Below, piece after piece: positions 16,624 to 26,991 of a stretch of 64,000 nucleotides of DNA. This DNA is from JAJEFO01 sp965221845 (GTDB taxonomy: Bacteria; Pseudomonadota; Alphaproteobacteria; Rhodobacterales; Rhodobacteraceae). The position numbers and the translations under genes were made by a program. The stretch covers positions 248,001 to 312,000 of the forward strand of contig OZ244919.1 of NCBI GenBank assembly GCA_965221845.1. The letters are read 5' to 3'. The notes under the pieces are model-generated. The model worked only from the letters and a program-made list of their open reading frames with translations. It was not told the origin of the DNA and made no database searches. The number at the start of each line of letters is the position of its first letter. The first letter of the stretch is position 1.

Positions 16624-17541
16624 TCATGTGCGGGCGGACGAACCGGACGGGTCTTCCGGATCCGCCCCCGGCAGGCCGGCCTGCCGCGCCGCAAGCCGAC
16701 CGAGTGCCGCCCAGTCCTCTTCGCCGTAGCCTTGGGAGATTGCCAGATCCAGACGCTCGACGATCAGGTCCGCAATCGGCATCGGCGCGCCAAGCGAGCG
16801 TGCCTCTCCCCTTGCCAGCTCGACGTCTTTCCGTCCGAGAGTCGTCCTGAACCCTGGTGACGGGCTGGTCTCGTGCGCGACCAGCGGTGCATAGGCCCTG
16901 TAGACCGCCGCGTCAAAGATCGTCTCGGTGATCAGCGACATGAAGCGTTCCGGATCGATCTCCGCGCGCCTCATCAGCGCGAAGCACTCCGAAAGCGATT
17001 CCAGGGCCGCGGCGACCAGGAAGTTCACGCCGAGCTTCGCGGTCGCCGCCTGGCGCGGAAGCTCTCCGATCCAGAACCGGGAGGCCGAGAACGCCTCCAG
17101 GAGCGGGAGGGAAGCCCGGTAGTCCTCTCGCGCGCCGGCCGCCACCGCAACCAGCTGGCCGGAAGCCGCCTTGTCCGGGCGGCCCAGGACCGGCGCGCAC
17201 ACGAAGCCCGACCCGGCCTTGCGATGCGCCGCCTCCAGCCGATCGACCAGGTCGGGGCTGATGGTGCTGTGCGACACGTGAACCGTTCCCTGCCGGAACG
17301 GCACCCTGAGGTCCTGGCCTTGCAGGAACACGGCTTCGACGGCCTCGTCGTCGGACAGCATCGAGCCCACGAGACGGCATCGGGCGACCTCGTCAATGTT
17401 CTCGGCGACCCGGGCGCCGGCCTTCGCGAGGCCTGCGGCCCTGACCGGGGACCTGTTGAACACCGTGAGTTCGTGGCAGGCATTGACGCGGCCGGCCATT
17501 CCCAGCCCCATTGCGCCCAGCCCGATGAATCCGACTCTCAA
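16624..17541 (-). CDS. NAD(P)-dependent beta-hydroxyacid dehydrogenase, second paralogue
   Basis: First gene of the leftward operon, 305 residues from a TTG start at 17541. That start is favoured because GGGAGG lies immediately upstream and the protein then begins LRVGFIGLGAMG, the usual family N-terminus. An upstream ATG would run through the operator-like sequence at 17559-17570. Hallmarks are the Rossmann loop GFIGLGAMGLGMAG, HVSHSTISPDL in the substrate loop, and AKLGVNFLVAAALES with the catalytic-type lysine. It is clearly related to, but diverged from, the paralogue at the other end of the operon, so the two probably act on different intermediates. Confidence 0.85.
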   Translation of the reverse strand: MRVGFIGLGAMGLGMAGRVNACHELTVFNRSPVRAAGLAKAGARVAENIDEVARCRLVGSMLSDDEAVEAVFLQGQDLRVPFRQGTVHVSHSTISPDLVDRLEAAHRKAGSGFVCAPVLGRPDKAASGQLVAVAAGAREDYRASLPLLEAFSASRFWIGELPRQAATAKLGVNFLVAAALESLSECFALMRRAEIDPERFMSLITETIFDAAVYRAYAPLVAHETSPSPGFRTTLGRKDVELARGEARSLGAPMPIADLIVERLDLAISQGYGEEDWAALGRLAARQAGLPGADPEDPSGSSART

Positions 17542-17558
17542 GCGTCGCCTCCCTACTC

Positions 17559-17570
17559 TTGTCAGAGAAT
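17559..17570. promoter_or_regulatory. Operator-like site in front of the leftward catabolic operon
   Basis: The 12-mer TTGTCAGAGAAT differs by one base from TTGTCAGACAAT at 17825-17836, beside the facing GntR gene. It lies about 18 bases upstream of the TTG start of the first operon gene, where a repressor would block expression. It also forms part of a CTTGTC-N9-GACAAG inverted repeat (17558-17578). A site for the neighbouring GntR protein is the natural inference. Confidence 0.55.
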
Positions 17571-17824
17571 AGGACAAGCTTTTCGAGGCATGTCAAGGAC
17601 CGTCTGATCACTGGCACCGCCCGATCCCCCTGGCTGGAGACGGCCCCGGCCGCTGCAGATGGACCCACGGCCGCGAGATTCCTGGATTGCTCCCTGAATT
17701 TGTTCATTTACCATAAGAGGTTGAAAATTTCCTGCCTGCCGAGGCGTCCATGCTCGACCTCGCCAGAGGCTTCCGCGGCCTTCTCCTTCCCAAGAACTTA
17801 AGGAGTCCGTCTGCTTGATTGCAT

Positions 17825-17836
17825 TTGTCAGACAAT
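17825..17836. promoter_or_regulatory. Operator-like palindrome upstream of the GntR gene
   Basis: TTGTCAGACAAT contains the palindrome TTGTC-A-GACAA and matches the second site at 17559 in 11 of 12 bases. TGTC...GACA half sites are in keeping with GntR/FadR-type operators. It lies just upstream of a possible -35 element, consistent with autoregulation of the regulator and ABC operon. Confidence 0.6.
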
Positions 17837-17850
17837 CACATTAAAGTGTC

Positions 17851-17878
17851 TTGACAGGTCGAGAGGCGTCTCGAGAAT
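17851..17878 (+). promoter_or_regulatory. Possible sigma-70-type promoter for gntR and the ABC operon
   Basis: A perfect TTGACA (17851-17856) is followed after 16 bases by GAGAAT (17873-17878), a weak -10. The palindromic operator candidate ends 14 bases upstream of the -35. If this promoter is used, transcription would begin close to 17885, making the earliest ATG (17886) of the GntR gene unlikely. Confidence 0.4.
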
Positions 17879-17885
17879 CCGGAGA

Positions 17886-18614
17886 ATGCCTGCAGGTTTC
17901 GGCGAGGGAGACGTGACAGACGTGATGAACCCGGTTCCAGATGGCGCGATCCAGAAGACCAACACGTACCAGCTGATCGCCGAGCGCCTGGTCCGCCACA
18001 TCGTCGAGAGCGACCTGTCGGCCGGCGCACATGTCCCGACGGAGCGGGAGATCGCCGAACGCTACGGCGTCGGCCGGTCCTCGGTTCGCGAAAGCCTGCG
18101 GCTCCTCGAGGCGCACCAGGTGATCCGGCCGGCACCGAAGGGGAGCTACGTCGTCGGAAGCGCCGCAAGCGTGCTGGAGCCGGCGCTGCAGATGCTGGTC
18201 GTCCTGGGCGGGGCGTCCTTGACGGAACTGCAGCAGCTGCGGCGCGTGCTTGAGATCGAGGCCGTCGGCAAGGCGGTCCGGAACGCGGGCCCCGAGGACA
18301 TCCGGCAGCTGCAGAGCGCCGTGAGACGCATGATCGGGAACCGGCTCGATCTCGCGGCCGCCCTTCGCGCGGACCTGCAGTTCCACGTCTCCATTGCCGA
18401 AGCGTCGGGGAACAGGGCGCTCCTTGCAACCGTGCAGGGCCTGCACGGCGTGCTGAAGCCCAAGATTCTCGGCGCCAACGTCGACATAGACGAGGCGATC
18501 GCGCACCACCAGCTGATCCTCGCCGCGATCATCGCGCGGGATCCGGAGGAGGCGCGGACGGCGATCGAGGTCCACATGGACTTCGTCCGGGCGGGCATCG
18601 AGCGGACAGAATGA
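17886..18614 (+). CDS. GntR-family transcriptional regulator, FadR (FCD) subfamily
   Basis: Up to 242 residues. The winged helix-turn-helix is clear: AERLVRHIVESDLSAGAHVPTE, then EIAERYGVGRSSVRESLRLLE, which is the recognition-helix region of GntR proteins. The C-terminal FCD ligand-binding domain follows (LQQLRRVLEIEAVG, DLQFHVSIAEASGN, HHQLILAAIIARD), with His/Asp residues of the type that bind metal and small acids. The start is uncertain: GTG 17913 has GAGGG four bases upstream, and ATG 17925 gives MNPVPDG. It probably represses both the ABC operon and the facing catabolic operon through the shared operator sequence, with a pathway intermediate as inducer. Confidence 0.88.
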   Translation: MPAGFGEGDVTDVMNPVPDGAIQKTNTYQLIAERLVRHIVESDLSAGAHVPTEREIAERYGVGRSSVRESLRLLEAHQVIRPAPKGSYVVGSAASVLEPALQMLVVLGGASLTELQQLRRVLEIEAVGKAVRNAGPEDIRQLQSAVRRMIGNRLDLAAALRADLQFHVSIAEASGNRALLATVQGLHGVLKPKILGANVDIDEAIAHHQLILAAIIARDPEEARTAIEVHMDFVRAGIERTE

Positions 18615-18651
18615 CATGAAACGCAAATCCCGGAATTCAGGAGGAAGGAAG

Positions 18652-19914
18652 ATGAAGCACTTCAAGGCACTCAAGCTTGGCGCCCTGGCCGCGGCATCCA
18701 TGTCGCTCGGCCAGGCGGCCCATGCGACGGACGTCGAGGTCCTGCACTGGTGGACCACGGCGGGGCAGGCGAAGGCCGTCGCCGAACTCAAGGTCGCCCT
18801 CGAGAGGCAGGGCTACGGCTGGAAGGACTTCGCCGTCACCGGCGGCGGCGGACAGAACGCCATGACCGTCCTGAAGTCGCGCGTCGTCGCGGGCGACCCC
18901 CCGACGGCCGCCATGATGAAGGCTCCGCTGATCCACGAGTGGGCCGAGGAGGAACTCGTGACCGACATCCAGCAGGTCGCCATCGACGAAAGGTGGAACG
19001 AACTGCTGCCCCCGATGGTGCAGGAGATCATGACGCGTGACGGCAAGTACGTCGGAGCGCCGGTGAACATCCACCGGATCAACTGGATGTGGGTCAACCC
19101 CAAGGTCATGCAGGACGCCGGCGTCGAGGTTCCCGCGACCTGGGAGGAGTTCTTCGAAGTGGCGGAAGCGCTCCAGGCGAACGGCGTCATTCCGCTCGCC
19201 CATGGCGGACAGAACTGGCAGGAGCTCACCCTGTTCGAGCCGGTGATGCTCGGCGTCGGCGGGGCGGACTTCTACCGCAGGGTCTTCGTCGACTTTGACG
19301 TCGACGCGATCAACTCGGACACCATGCTGGAGGTGCTCGACACCTTCAAGCGCATCAAGGCGTACACCGACAAGAACTCGCCGGGCCGCACCTGGAACCT
19401 GACCACGGCCATGGTCATGCGCGGCGAGGCTGCAATGCAGATCATGGGCGACTGGGTCAAGGGCGAGTTCTCCGCGGCCGAGATGACGGCTCCCGAGGAC
19501 TATCTTTGCGTCCCCGCGCCCGGCACCGGTGACGGCTTCGTCTTCACCGTGGATTCGTTCGGCATGTTCAAGCAGGACGACGAGGACGAGCTCAAGGGGC
19601 AGCAGGCGCTTGCCGCCGCGATCATGTCGCGCGACTTCCAGCGGCTCTTCAACCTGGCCAAGGGGTCGATTCCCGTGCGCCTGGACGTCGACATGAGCGT
19701 GTTCGACTCCTGCGCACAGGCCAGCGCGGCGGATCTCGCGTCGTCCGGAGAGAACGGCACGATCGTCCCCTCGCTGGCGCACCGCAGCGCCGCCGGGCCG
19801 ACCGCGCGCGGCGCGATGATAGACCTGATCTCGCAGTTCTGGAACGACGACGGCCTGTCATCGGCGGACGCCCGGAAGAAGATGGCCGACGCCGCGGCGC
19901 GCCTTTCCGGCTAG
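18652..19914 (+). CDS. ABC transporter sugar-type substrate-binding protein
   Basis: A 420-residue periplasmic binding protein with a signal peptide (about 25 residues, ending QAAHA-TDVEV). DVEVLHWWTTAGQAKAVAELK and GGGGQNAMTVLKSRVVAGDPPTA resemble the glucose/mannose binding proteins (GtsA-like) of Pseudomonas and Rhizobium. NIHRINWMWVNPKVM and a Trp-rich site segment are also typical. The ATG at 18652 has a strong AGGAGGAAGG site. An upstream in-frame ATG at 18616 lacks one. It is the first transport gene, 37 bases after gntR. The real ligand probably belongs to the facing catabolic pathway and is not certain to be glucose. Confidence 0.88.
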   Translation: MKHFKALKLGALAAASMSLGQAAHATDVEVLHWWTTAGQAKAVAELKVALERQGYGWKDFAVTGGGGQNAMTVLKSRVVAGDPPTAAMMKAPLIHEWAEEELVTDIQQVAIDERWNELLPPMVQEIMTRDGKYVGAPVNIHRINWMWVNPKVMQDAGVEVPATWEEFFEVAEALQANGVIPLAHGGQNWQELTLFEPVMLGVGGADFYRRVFVDFDVDAINSDTMLEVLDTFKRIKAYTDKNSPGRTWNLTTAMVMRGEAAMQIMGDWVKGEFSAAEMTAPEDYLCVPAPGTGDGFVFTVDSFGMFKQDDEDELKGQQALAAAIMSRDFQRLFNLAKGSIPVRLDVDMSVFDSCAQASAADLASSGENGTIVPSLAHRSAAGPTARGAMIDLISQFWNDDGLSSADARKKMADAAARLSG

Positions 19915-19991
19915 CGCGCAAGCCGCCGACCGCCGGCAGGCAAGGGTCCTGCCGGCGGGATGCATGTTCCAGGCCACGAGCCCCAACGGTC

Positions 19992-20864
19992 ATGAGATTC
20001 ACTTTCCAGGAATGGTTGCCGCGCATCGTCGTGGCCCCGATCTTCCTGCTGTCGCTCTCGTTCATCTACGGCCTGATGATCTGGAACGGCTACCTTTCGC
20101 TCTCGGCGTCCAGGATGCTGCCGAACTACGAGTTCGTCGGGCTCAGGAACTACTTCGACCTCTTTGCAAGCGACCGCTTCCGGGTGGCGATGACGAACAT
20201 CGTGGTGTTCGGCCTGCTCTACGTCAGCGGCACGATCGCGCTCGGCGTGTGCCTCGCGATCATGCTCGACCAGAAGATCAGGGCGGAGGGGGTCCTGCGC
20301 AGCATCTACCTGTTCCCCATGGCGATCTCGTTCATCGTGACAGGGACGGCGTGGCGCTGGATCTTCAATCCCGGCGTCGGCATCGAGAGCGTCGTGCGAG
20401 GCTGGGGCTTCGAGAGCTTCACCTTCGACTGGATCACGCGATCCGAGACCGCGCTCTACTGCATTGTCATCGCGGGCATCTGGCAAGGCGCCGGGTTCGT
20501 CATGGCCCTGTTTCTCGCGGGCCTTCGCGGCGTCGACGACTCGATCCTGAAGGCCGCCGTGATCGACGGTGCGACCCGGTTCAGGACCTATACCCGCATC
20601 GTGCTGCCGATGCTTCGCCCGGTCTTCTTCAGCGCCGCCATAATCGTCACGCACCTGGCGATCAAGGCCTTCGACCTGGTCGTCGCGCTGACCGACAGCG
20701 GTCCCGGCTACTCCACCGACCTGCCCGCCACGTTTTTCTTCACGACCGCCTTCGACCGCAACCAGATCGGCGTGGCCGCGTCGAGCGCCGTGGTCATGCT
20801 GTGCATGGTCGCCTCGATCGCCGTGCCATTCATGTATTCCGAACTCAGGGCGCGACCGAGATGA
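19992..20864 (+). CDS. ABC sugar transporter permease 1
   Basis: A 290-residue inner-membrane permease with about six transmembrane segments. The cytoplasmic EAA loop reads GLRGVDDSILKAAVIDGATRFRTY-type, the docking site for the ATPase. It starts 77 bases after the binding-protein gene, and its TGA overlaps the next permease start by four bases, so the two are co-translated. It resembles the GtsB/MalF group, though much shorter than MalF because it lacks the large periplasmic loop. Confidence 0.88.
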   Translation: MRFTFQEWLPRIVVAPIFLLSLSFIYGLMIWNGYLSLSASRMLPNYEFVGLRNYFDLFASDRFRVAMTNIVVFGLLYVSGTIALGVCLAIMLDQKIRAEGVLRSIYLFPMAISFIVTGTAWRWIFNPGVGIESVVRGWGFESFTFDWITRSETALYCIVIAGIWQGAGFVMALFLAGLRGVDDSILKAAVIDGATRFRTYTRIVLPMLRPVFFSAAIIVTHLAIKAFDLVVALTDSGPGYSTDLPATFFFTTAFDRNQIGVAASSAVVMLCMVASIAVPFMYSELRARPR

Positions 20865-21718
20865 CCGCGGCGGCGGACTTCAACAGGCTGCTGCTGTGGA
20901 CGCTGCTCATCCTCTGCGCCCTGTGGTTCCTGCTGCCGCTCTTCGTCATGGTCTCGACCTCGCTGAAGGATCTCGACGAGATCCGCCAGGGCGGACTGAT
21001 GTCGGTTCCGGACTCGCCCACGCTCGCGGCATGGGTGAAGGCCTGGGGACACGCCTGCACGGGCATGCGCTGCGACGGCATGGCGCCGTACTTCCTGAAC
21101 TCCGTGCTGAAGGTCGTCCCGGCGGTGATCATCTCGACCGCGCTTGGCGCGGTCACCGGCTACGTGCTCACGAAGTGGCGGTTTCCCGGCAGCGAGCTGA
21201 TCTTCGCGTTCATGCTGTTCGGCATCTTCATGCCGATGCAGGTGGTGCTCCTGCCGATGAGCCAGGTTCTCGGCTGGCTGGGCCTTGCGGGATCCATTCC
21301 CGGCATGACGCTGGTGCACATCCTTGCCGGCATGCCTGCAGCGACGCTCTTCTTCCGCAACTACTACGTCTCGATCCCGGACGAGCTGGTTCGGGCGGCG
21401 AAGATCGACGGCGCGTCCTTCTGGCAGATATTCGTCCGGATCATCCTGCCGGTCTCCAGCCCGATCATCGTCGTCGTGGTCATCTGGCAGTTCACCCACA
21501 TCTGGAACGACTTCCTCGTGGGAGTCGCCTTCTCCAACACCGACACGAAGCCGATCACGGTCGCGCTCAACAACATGGTGAACTCCTCGGACACGGTGAA
21601 GGAGTACAATGTCGACATGGCGGCCGCGCTGATCGCCGCCCTGCCCACGCTCGTAGTCTACGTCGTCGCGGGAAAGTACTTCCTGCGCGGCCTGACCGAG
21701 GGTGCCGTGAAAGGATAG
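20861..21718 (+). CDS. ABC sugar transporter permease 2
   Basis: A 285-residue inner-membrane permease of the GtsC/MalG type. The start ATG at 20861 overlaps the preceding stop (ATGA). The open frame extends far upstream, but that part is the other permease read out of frame. Hydrophobic segments begin LLLWTLLILCALWFLLPLF. The EAA loop contains SIPDELVRAAKIDGASFWQ. The C-terminus GLTEGAVKG is a family hallmark. It forms the heterodimeric channel with permease 1. Confidence 0.88.
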   Translation: MTAAADFNRLLLWTLLILCALWFLLPLFVMVSTSLKDLDEIRQGGLMSVPDSPTLAAWVKAWGHACTGMRCDGMAPYFLNSVLKVVPAVIISTALGAVTGYVLTKWRFPGSELIFAFMLFGIFMPMQVVLLPMSQVLGWLGLAGSIPGMTLVHILAGMPAATLFFRNYYVSIPDELVRAAKIDGASFWQIFVRIILPVSSPIIVVVVIWQFTHIWNDFLVGVAFSNTDTKPITVALNNMVNSSDTVKEYNVDMAAALIAALPTLVVYVVAGKYFLRGLTEGAVKG

Positions 21719-21721
21719 AGC

Positions 21722-22786
<1,065 letters not shown>

Positions 22787-23374
22787 CGGGCGCGGAACTT
22801 GCCGCCGTCAAGCTGTACCTGCTTCGCTGCCTCGCGCTGCAGAACCGGTTCAGCGGGCCGCGAGCGGAGTGACCGGAGAAGGGAACGCGGGAGGAGGTCG
22901 CCCGTGCGTCACCGAAGAGATCGTGCTCCGTCTGCCCTCGACCGCCACCTTCCACGACATCCTGGCCGACCTGCCGCCCGACACGCTGGACGAGGCCATC
23001 GGCTGGCGGACCGCCCGAAGGGCCGGACCCGGCACGCCGCTCGCAACGGGCGCCGCCAGGCCATCCGCGTCGAGCGCGGGATCCTCAAGACCGGGGAGCG
23101 CAGCCGCGGGTAGTGTCTCAGTTTGAAATTGTCCTTGCAGGTTCTTGTCGATGGGGTTTGGCGGATCCAAGAATGCACCCGTTTGGCCCTTCAGTCATTG
23201 TCGATGATGTCCAGATAATCCAACTGACCGGCATCCATCCGGTTTCGGGGATTATCCTTCTTGTTGTGCTCAGCAGCATGCATGAACACGACGTTTGCTC
23301 GTAGGTTATCAAAACAAGGCTGTCAGAAATTCTCCAACAGCGGGCAAGCTGGGCCATTGGGGCTCGATCAACTA
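22787..23374. other. Intergenic stretch with gene debris
   Basis: About 590 bases between the ABC ATPase and an IS5-type element. No complete gene was recognised. The right half is lower in GC and holds the C-terminal fragment described separately. The left half is GC-rich without resemblance to anything I know. Confidence 0.5.
23191..23323 (-). pseudogene. C-terminal fragment of an unknown protein
   Basis: A leftward frame of 43 codons that reads like a real protein end: FDNLRANVVFMHAAEHN, then KKDNPRNRMDAGQLDYLD and IIDND before the stop. It is opened by a stop codon in frame just upstream, and the IS5-type element begins only 52 bases further upstream. The rest of the gene appears to have been lost. 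The lower GC suggests acquired DNA. Family not recognised. Confidence 0.3.
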
Positions 23375-24252
23375 GGGCCCGTTGACAGTCATGTCGCGGC
23401 GACCACGCCGGCGACGAGGCGGATCCCGGCGGCGAAGCTCGCGTCCGTCTTGTCGTGCCGCGTCGCGATCGCCCGGAACTCCTTGATCTTCGCGAAGAGG
23501 CTCTCCACCAGGTGCCGCCAGCCGTACACCTCCCGGTCATGCGCCCGCGGCACCGTCCGGCTCCGCTTCGACGGGACCGCCGCCTCCGCCCCGCGTTCCG
23601 CCAGGTCCTCGAGCAGCCGGTCGGCGTCGAACGCCTTGTCCCCGACCAGCGCCCCGAACGTCAGGCCGCCGGGAAGCCCCGGCACCCCCTCGGGTCGTGC
23701 GCCTGGCCGGGAAGGATCGTGAAGCGGACAGGGCATCCCGGCGCGTCCGCGACGGCCACGGCCCTGCCCGTCAGGCCGCCCCTGGAACGTCCGGTCCCCT
23801 GGCCCGAGGTCCCCCTCTTGCGCCGGACGCCTTCCGGGTCGCCCGGACCGCCGTGCCGCCGCCGGACACGCGCTCGAGGCCGGACTCCTCGGACAAGGCG
23901 TCGGAAACGCGCGCGAAGACCCCCGGAAGCGGCCGGCGCCGGAACCGCCTGGAGGAGCCGTCCCGGTTCCCGAACCGCGCGGGGAGGTCGCGCCACGGCG
24001 ATCCCGTCCGGAACCGCCACGGCACCGCCTCCATGAAGAGGCGGCTGTCCGCCGCCGTGCCGCCGGGGTCGGACGCCCTGCCCGGCAGCATGTCCCCGGT
24101 CCGCGCCCGCATGGCGTCGGCCGTCACCGTCCTGTCTGGATCGTCGTTCTGCTCGCTCATGCCATTGTCGCCTCGTGCCGCCTTTCCGGCGGTCGTCGGG
24201 GAAGGACATGGCATGGAACCGGACGATTCGCAAGACAACTGTCAACGTGCCC
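23375..24252 (-). mobile_element. IS5-family (IS427-like) element, degraded
   Basis: An 878-bp element bounded by inverted ends GGGCCCGTTGACAGT (23375-23389) and the complement of GGGCACGTTGACAGT (24238-24252), with one mismatch in 15. A TA dinucleotide flanks both ends (23373-23374 and 24253-24254), the usual target duplication of the IS427 group. It carries one leftward transposase gene broken into several frames. Size and ends fit a complete but non-functional copy. Confidence 0.8.
23389..24160 (-). pseudogene. Broken IS5-family transposase gene
   Basis: Begins MSEQNDDPDRTVTADAMRA with the recognisable IS427 N-terminus (LFMEAVPWRFRTGSPWRDLPARFG). It continues in a second frame (GTGRSRGGLTGRAVAVADAPG) and a third (VGDKAFDADRLLEDLAERG, then YGWRHLVESLFAKIKEF). 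At least two frame changes separate the pieces. IS427-type elements can use one programmed frameshift, but two changes point to decay. Where the first catalytic Asp is expected (family VDGT-), the sequence reads SGGGTAVRATRKASG, so that acidic residue appears lost. The second-Asp and Glu regions survive in the third frame. Confidence 0.75.
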
Positions 24253-24257
24253 TAATC

Positions 24258-24490
24258 TGGGCTACGCCCAGAGCCGCGTGCACTGCGTGCGCGACTTCAC
24301 CTGCGACTGGGACCGCTGCCAGGCGCACGTCCGCAACCTGCCGCGCAGCCTCTCCTGCCTGACAAACGCCACCATCGCGCGCCGCGACGGGGGGCGCTCG
24401 GCCGCATGCCCGAGGCCAGCCGGCACCGGTCGGTACGGGCCCGGGAGGCGCTCGACGCGACCATGGTCCGGCCCGGCCCCTGACCCGACC
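24258..24490 (+). pseudogene. Possible transposase C-terminal remnant
   Basis: Directly right of the IS5-type element. The rightward frame CVRDFTCDWDRCQAHVRNLP, then RSLSCLTNATIA, resembles the C-terminal part of DDE transposases (a DxDRC-x-VR...LTN-type segment). The next expected block appears only after a frame change. It has no start, no intact end and no inverted repeats. I infer an old, shifted fragment of a different IS. Confidence 0.3.
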
Positions 24491-24714
24491 GCACGGGCAG
24501 CATGCGGAACGCACCGCCAGGACGGCGCGGGGCACAGGTGTGCCCGAAAACCGCCCCGACAAACCCCGGCTCGGCCAGGGCTGGCCGTCGAAACCGATCC
24601 CCCGATGGCTCCGACCGCCCCAGCCACGCCCGCCTGCCGTCACATCAGGCTCCCGAACCCGAAAATAAAATGGTCGTGCAACCCATGCCGACCATCCCCG
24701 TCCCGCGGCAACGT

Positions 24715-25530
24715 CTAACGAACCCGCCGCAAGGCCGCCGAAGTGAAGTCGCCCTCGTCAAGGTCGGTTCCGAACTCGTAGTCCGACCAATGCAGCTCGG
24801 TGCTCTTTCCGGTGAGATGGTTTTGCATCGTGAGCTTGCCGGCACGCCAGAAACTGCCAAGATACTGCTTGTAGCCTTCCGGGACCATGGTCTTGATATG
24901 CGCGTTCCTGCGATCGTAATATTCAAGCTTCCGGATTCGATGCCTGCTGTCCAGCCAGATCAGCTGGCGCGAGTAGCCCGAATCCTTGCTGACCGGAACG
25001 CGTTCGCTGACGGTGCACTCGCTGTCGCCGCATCGCTCCGTGCGCAGGTAGCGGTGGGAGAATTTCTCGACTTCGGTCGTTCCCATGTCCTCATAGGAGA
25101 ACTCGCTTCCCATGAAGGAGCCGGACTGGTTCGAGGAGCTGATCCGCTTGACCCGCTTCAGCGAGGGAAGATACAGCCATTGCTCGTCGGGCTTTGTCTT
25201 GAAGGCATGGACGAGGAACCCCGTGCCCCTGACGTCGCGCGGGCGGTCGAAGACCAGCAGCGTGCGGTCTCCTGAGCCGGGCACTTCCAGGACCTTGGTG
25301 CGGAGCTCGCGACGGCTCTCCTGCCCGCGCTTGTTACGAAGAACCATCTCAAGGCTGGCGGTGAAGTTCCCGAAACCCCTCTGGCTCTCCCGGGCCTCGG
25401 TGGCAATCCTGAGGCCGACCTCCTCGGGGCTTTCCGCAGCCTGTCCGAGAGAGCGCTCCAGAAGGACGGCCATGAAGGCGAGCAGGATCAGCAGAAAGAG
25501 CCGGCTGGCACGTAAACGAGACGCTTGCAT
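24715..25530 (-). CDS. Outer-membrane lipoprotein-sorting-type protein (LolA-like fold)
   Basis: A 271-residue exported protein starting at ATG 25530 behind a strong AAAGGAGGAAG site. A signal peptide or anchor covers about residues 1-35 (LFLLILLAFMAVLLE). The mature part matches the COG2834-type family often encoded beside MMPL/RND exporters: GFGNFTASLEMVLRNKRGQ, VFDRPRDVRGTGFLVH, QWLYLPSLKRVKRI, GSEFSYEDMG. Such proteins have the lipid-carrying LolA-like beta fold and work in the periplasm. The natural partner here would be the RND transporter at 36897-39236, now separated by IS insertions. A role in sterol or other lipid transfer is inference. Confidence 0.8.
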   Translation of the reverse strand: MQASRLRASRLFLLILLAFMAVLLERSLGQAAESPEEVGLRIATEARESQRGFGNFTASLEMVLRNKRGQESRRELRTKVLEVPGSGDRTLLVFDRPRDVRGTGFLVHAFKTKPDEQWLYLPSLKRVKRISSSNQSGSFMGSEFSYEDMGTTEVEKFSHRYLRTERCGDSECTVSERVPVSKDSGYSRQLIWLDSRHRIRKLEYYDRRNAHIKTMVPEGYKQYLGSFWRAGKLTMQNHLTGKSTELHWSDYEFGTDLDEGDFTSAALRRVR

Positions 25531-25706
25531 GGTCACTTCCTCCTTTGGCGGCGGCCAGACCCGCAGACTCGGGCGCACAGTCGCACCGTCAGCGGCCAGA
25601 GGATCGCATCGTCCCGTGACTTCCGCCAGCTTCCGACCCTTGCCCTTCTTGCTATCATGGGCCCTGAGGCGCATCAAGAGGGATGCATGCCGACATGATG
25701 GACGCG

Positions 25707-25741
25707 GACAGGACGGTGACGGCCGACGCCATGTGGGCGCG
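25707..25741 (+). pseudogene. 35-base IS5-type transposase fragment
   Basis: Matches 34 of 35 bases of the complement of 24102-24136 within the IS5-type element, encoding the DRTVTADAM segment near the transposase start, but in the opposite orientation. Surrounding DNA (25531-26075) is GC-rich, with no intact gene. It is a relic of a further copy. Confidence 0.6.
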
Positions 25742-26991
25742 TCCCGGAGGATCCGGAGGCTCTCGCGGGCCGCCGGCCTCCCGCCCGTCCGGGACGCGGC
25801 GTGTCCGTCATGCGGCGCGGCCGCCGCAGGCGGCCGCCGCGGACGGGCGGCCGGGAACGGGACGTTCCGGACGCCGGGGCGCAGGACGGCTGCAGCTTCG
25901 GGCACGGCTCCGGCCATGGCGGGAACCGCCCTCGGGGCGTCTTCATGACGCTCGCCATGCCCGCCTTCCGGTCGATGCGGGTCGCGGCGGCACTGCCGCC
26001 CGCCGTCCGGACGGGTGCGGGAACACCAGGAACGCATCCCCTGCCTCCGGGACCGGATGCGCAGCCCGTTCCAGACCCATCTTTAACAAAATTTCGCGGC
26101 AAAAGGCCACATTCGAGGATTTTCTTGATCGGGTGGAATTTATCATGTTTTAAAATCAGTGTCTTAGATGTTTCCGGGCGTGTGATTCTTCAGTGCAGGG
26201 ACATAAGGTGATGTCCGCCTCTTGCGCCGCGACTTGCCTTTCGGCAGGCTGGGCGCATGTTTGTTCGCAAGATCCGAACACGCACCACATCCAGCGGGGA
26301 ATCCTATTTTTCCCACCGTCTGGTCGCGAGCCGGCGGGAGGGCGACAAGGTCCGGCAGAAGACGCCATTGAACCTGGGACGCCACTTTCCCATCGCGCAG
26401 GAGGACTGGCCGCTCCTGTGCCAGCGCGTAGACGAGCTGATGACGTACCAGGCGACGCTCAACTTCATGACACTACCCACGGCGGTCGAGACAGAGGCGC
26501 GGCGGATCGTGAAGCGTCTCCTGGAGCGTCAGGAGCGCCGATCGGAGGCACCGGACTGGGAGAGTGTCGATGTCCAGTCCCTCCAGAACAGCGATGCGCG
26601 GTCGATCGGGATCGAACATGCGGCGCTCGAGGCGCTCAAGCTGCTGGACATTCCGAATCAACTGTGTGCGCTTGGTCTGCGCTTGGTCTGAATAAACGAC
26701 AACAGGGCTGTGCGCTGGCGAATGTCATCGGCCGGATGGCACAGCCGGGGTCCGAGCGGGCCACGAATGCGTGGCTCCGCACCGCCAGCGCCACGGGAGA
26801 GCTGCTGGGGATCGACTTTGGCGCCCTGAGCGACATGGCGCTCTATCGTGCGTCCGATCATCTCTTCAAACCCCCCGTTCCACTCTGAAGTGCAACACCT
26901 GATGCAGTGTTCCTGGTCGTTCGGCGACACATGATGTTGCGAATCGGCCAGGCGGCGGCGACAGTTCCTTCGTTGCGAGAAGGAGACCGTC

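Noticed and set aside
20861..21718. Upstream start at 19964 for the second ABC permease
   Set aside because: The added residues are permease 1 read out of frame. The ATG at 20861 overlaps the preceding stop and gives the family N-terminus.
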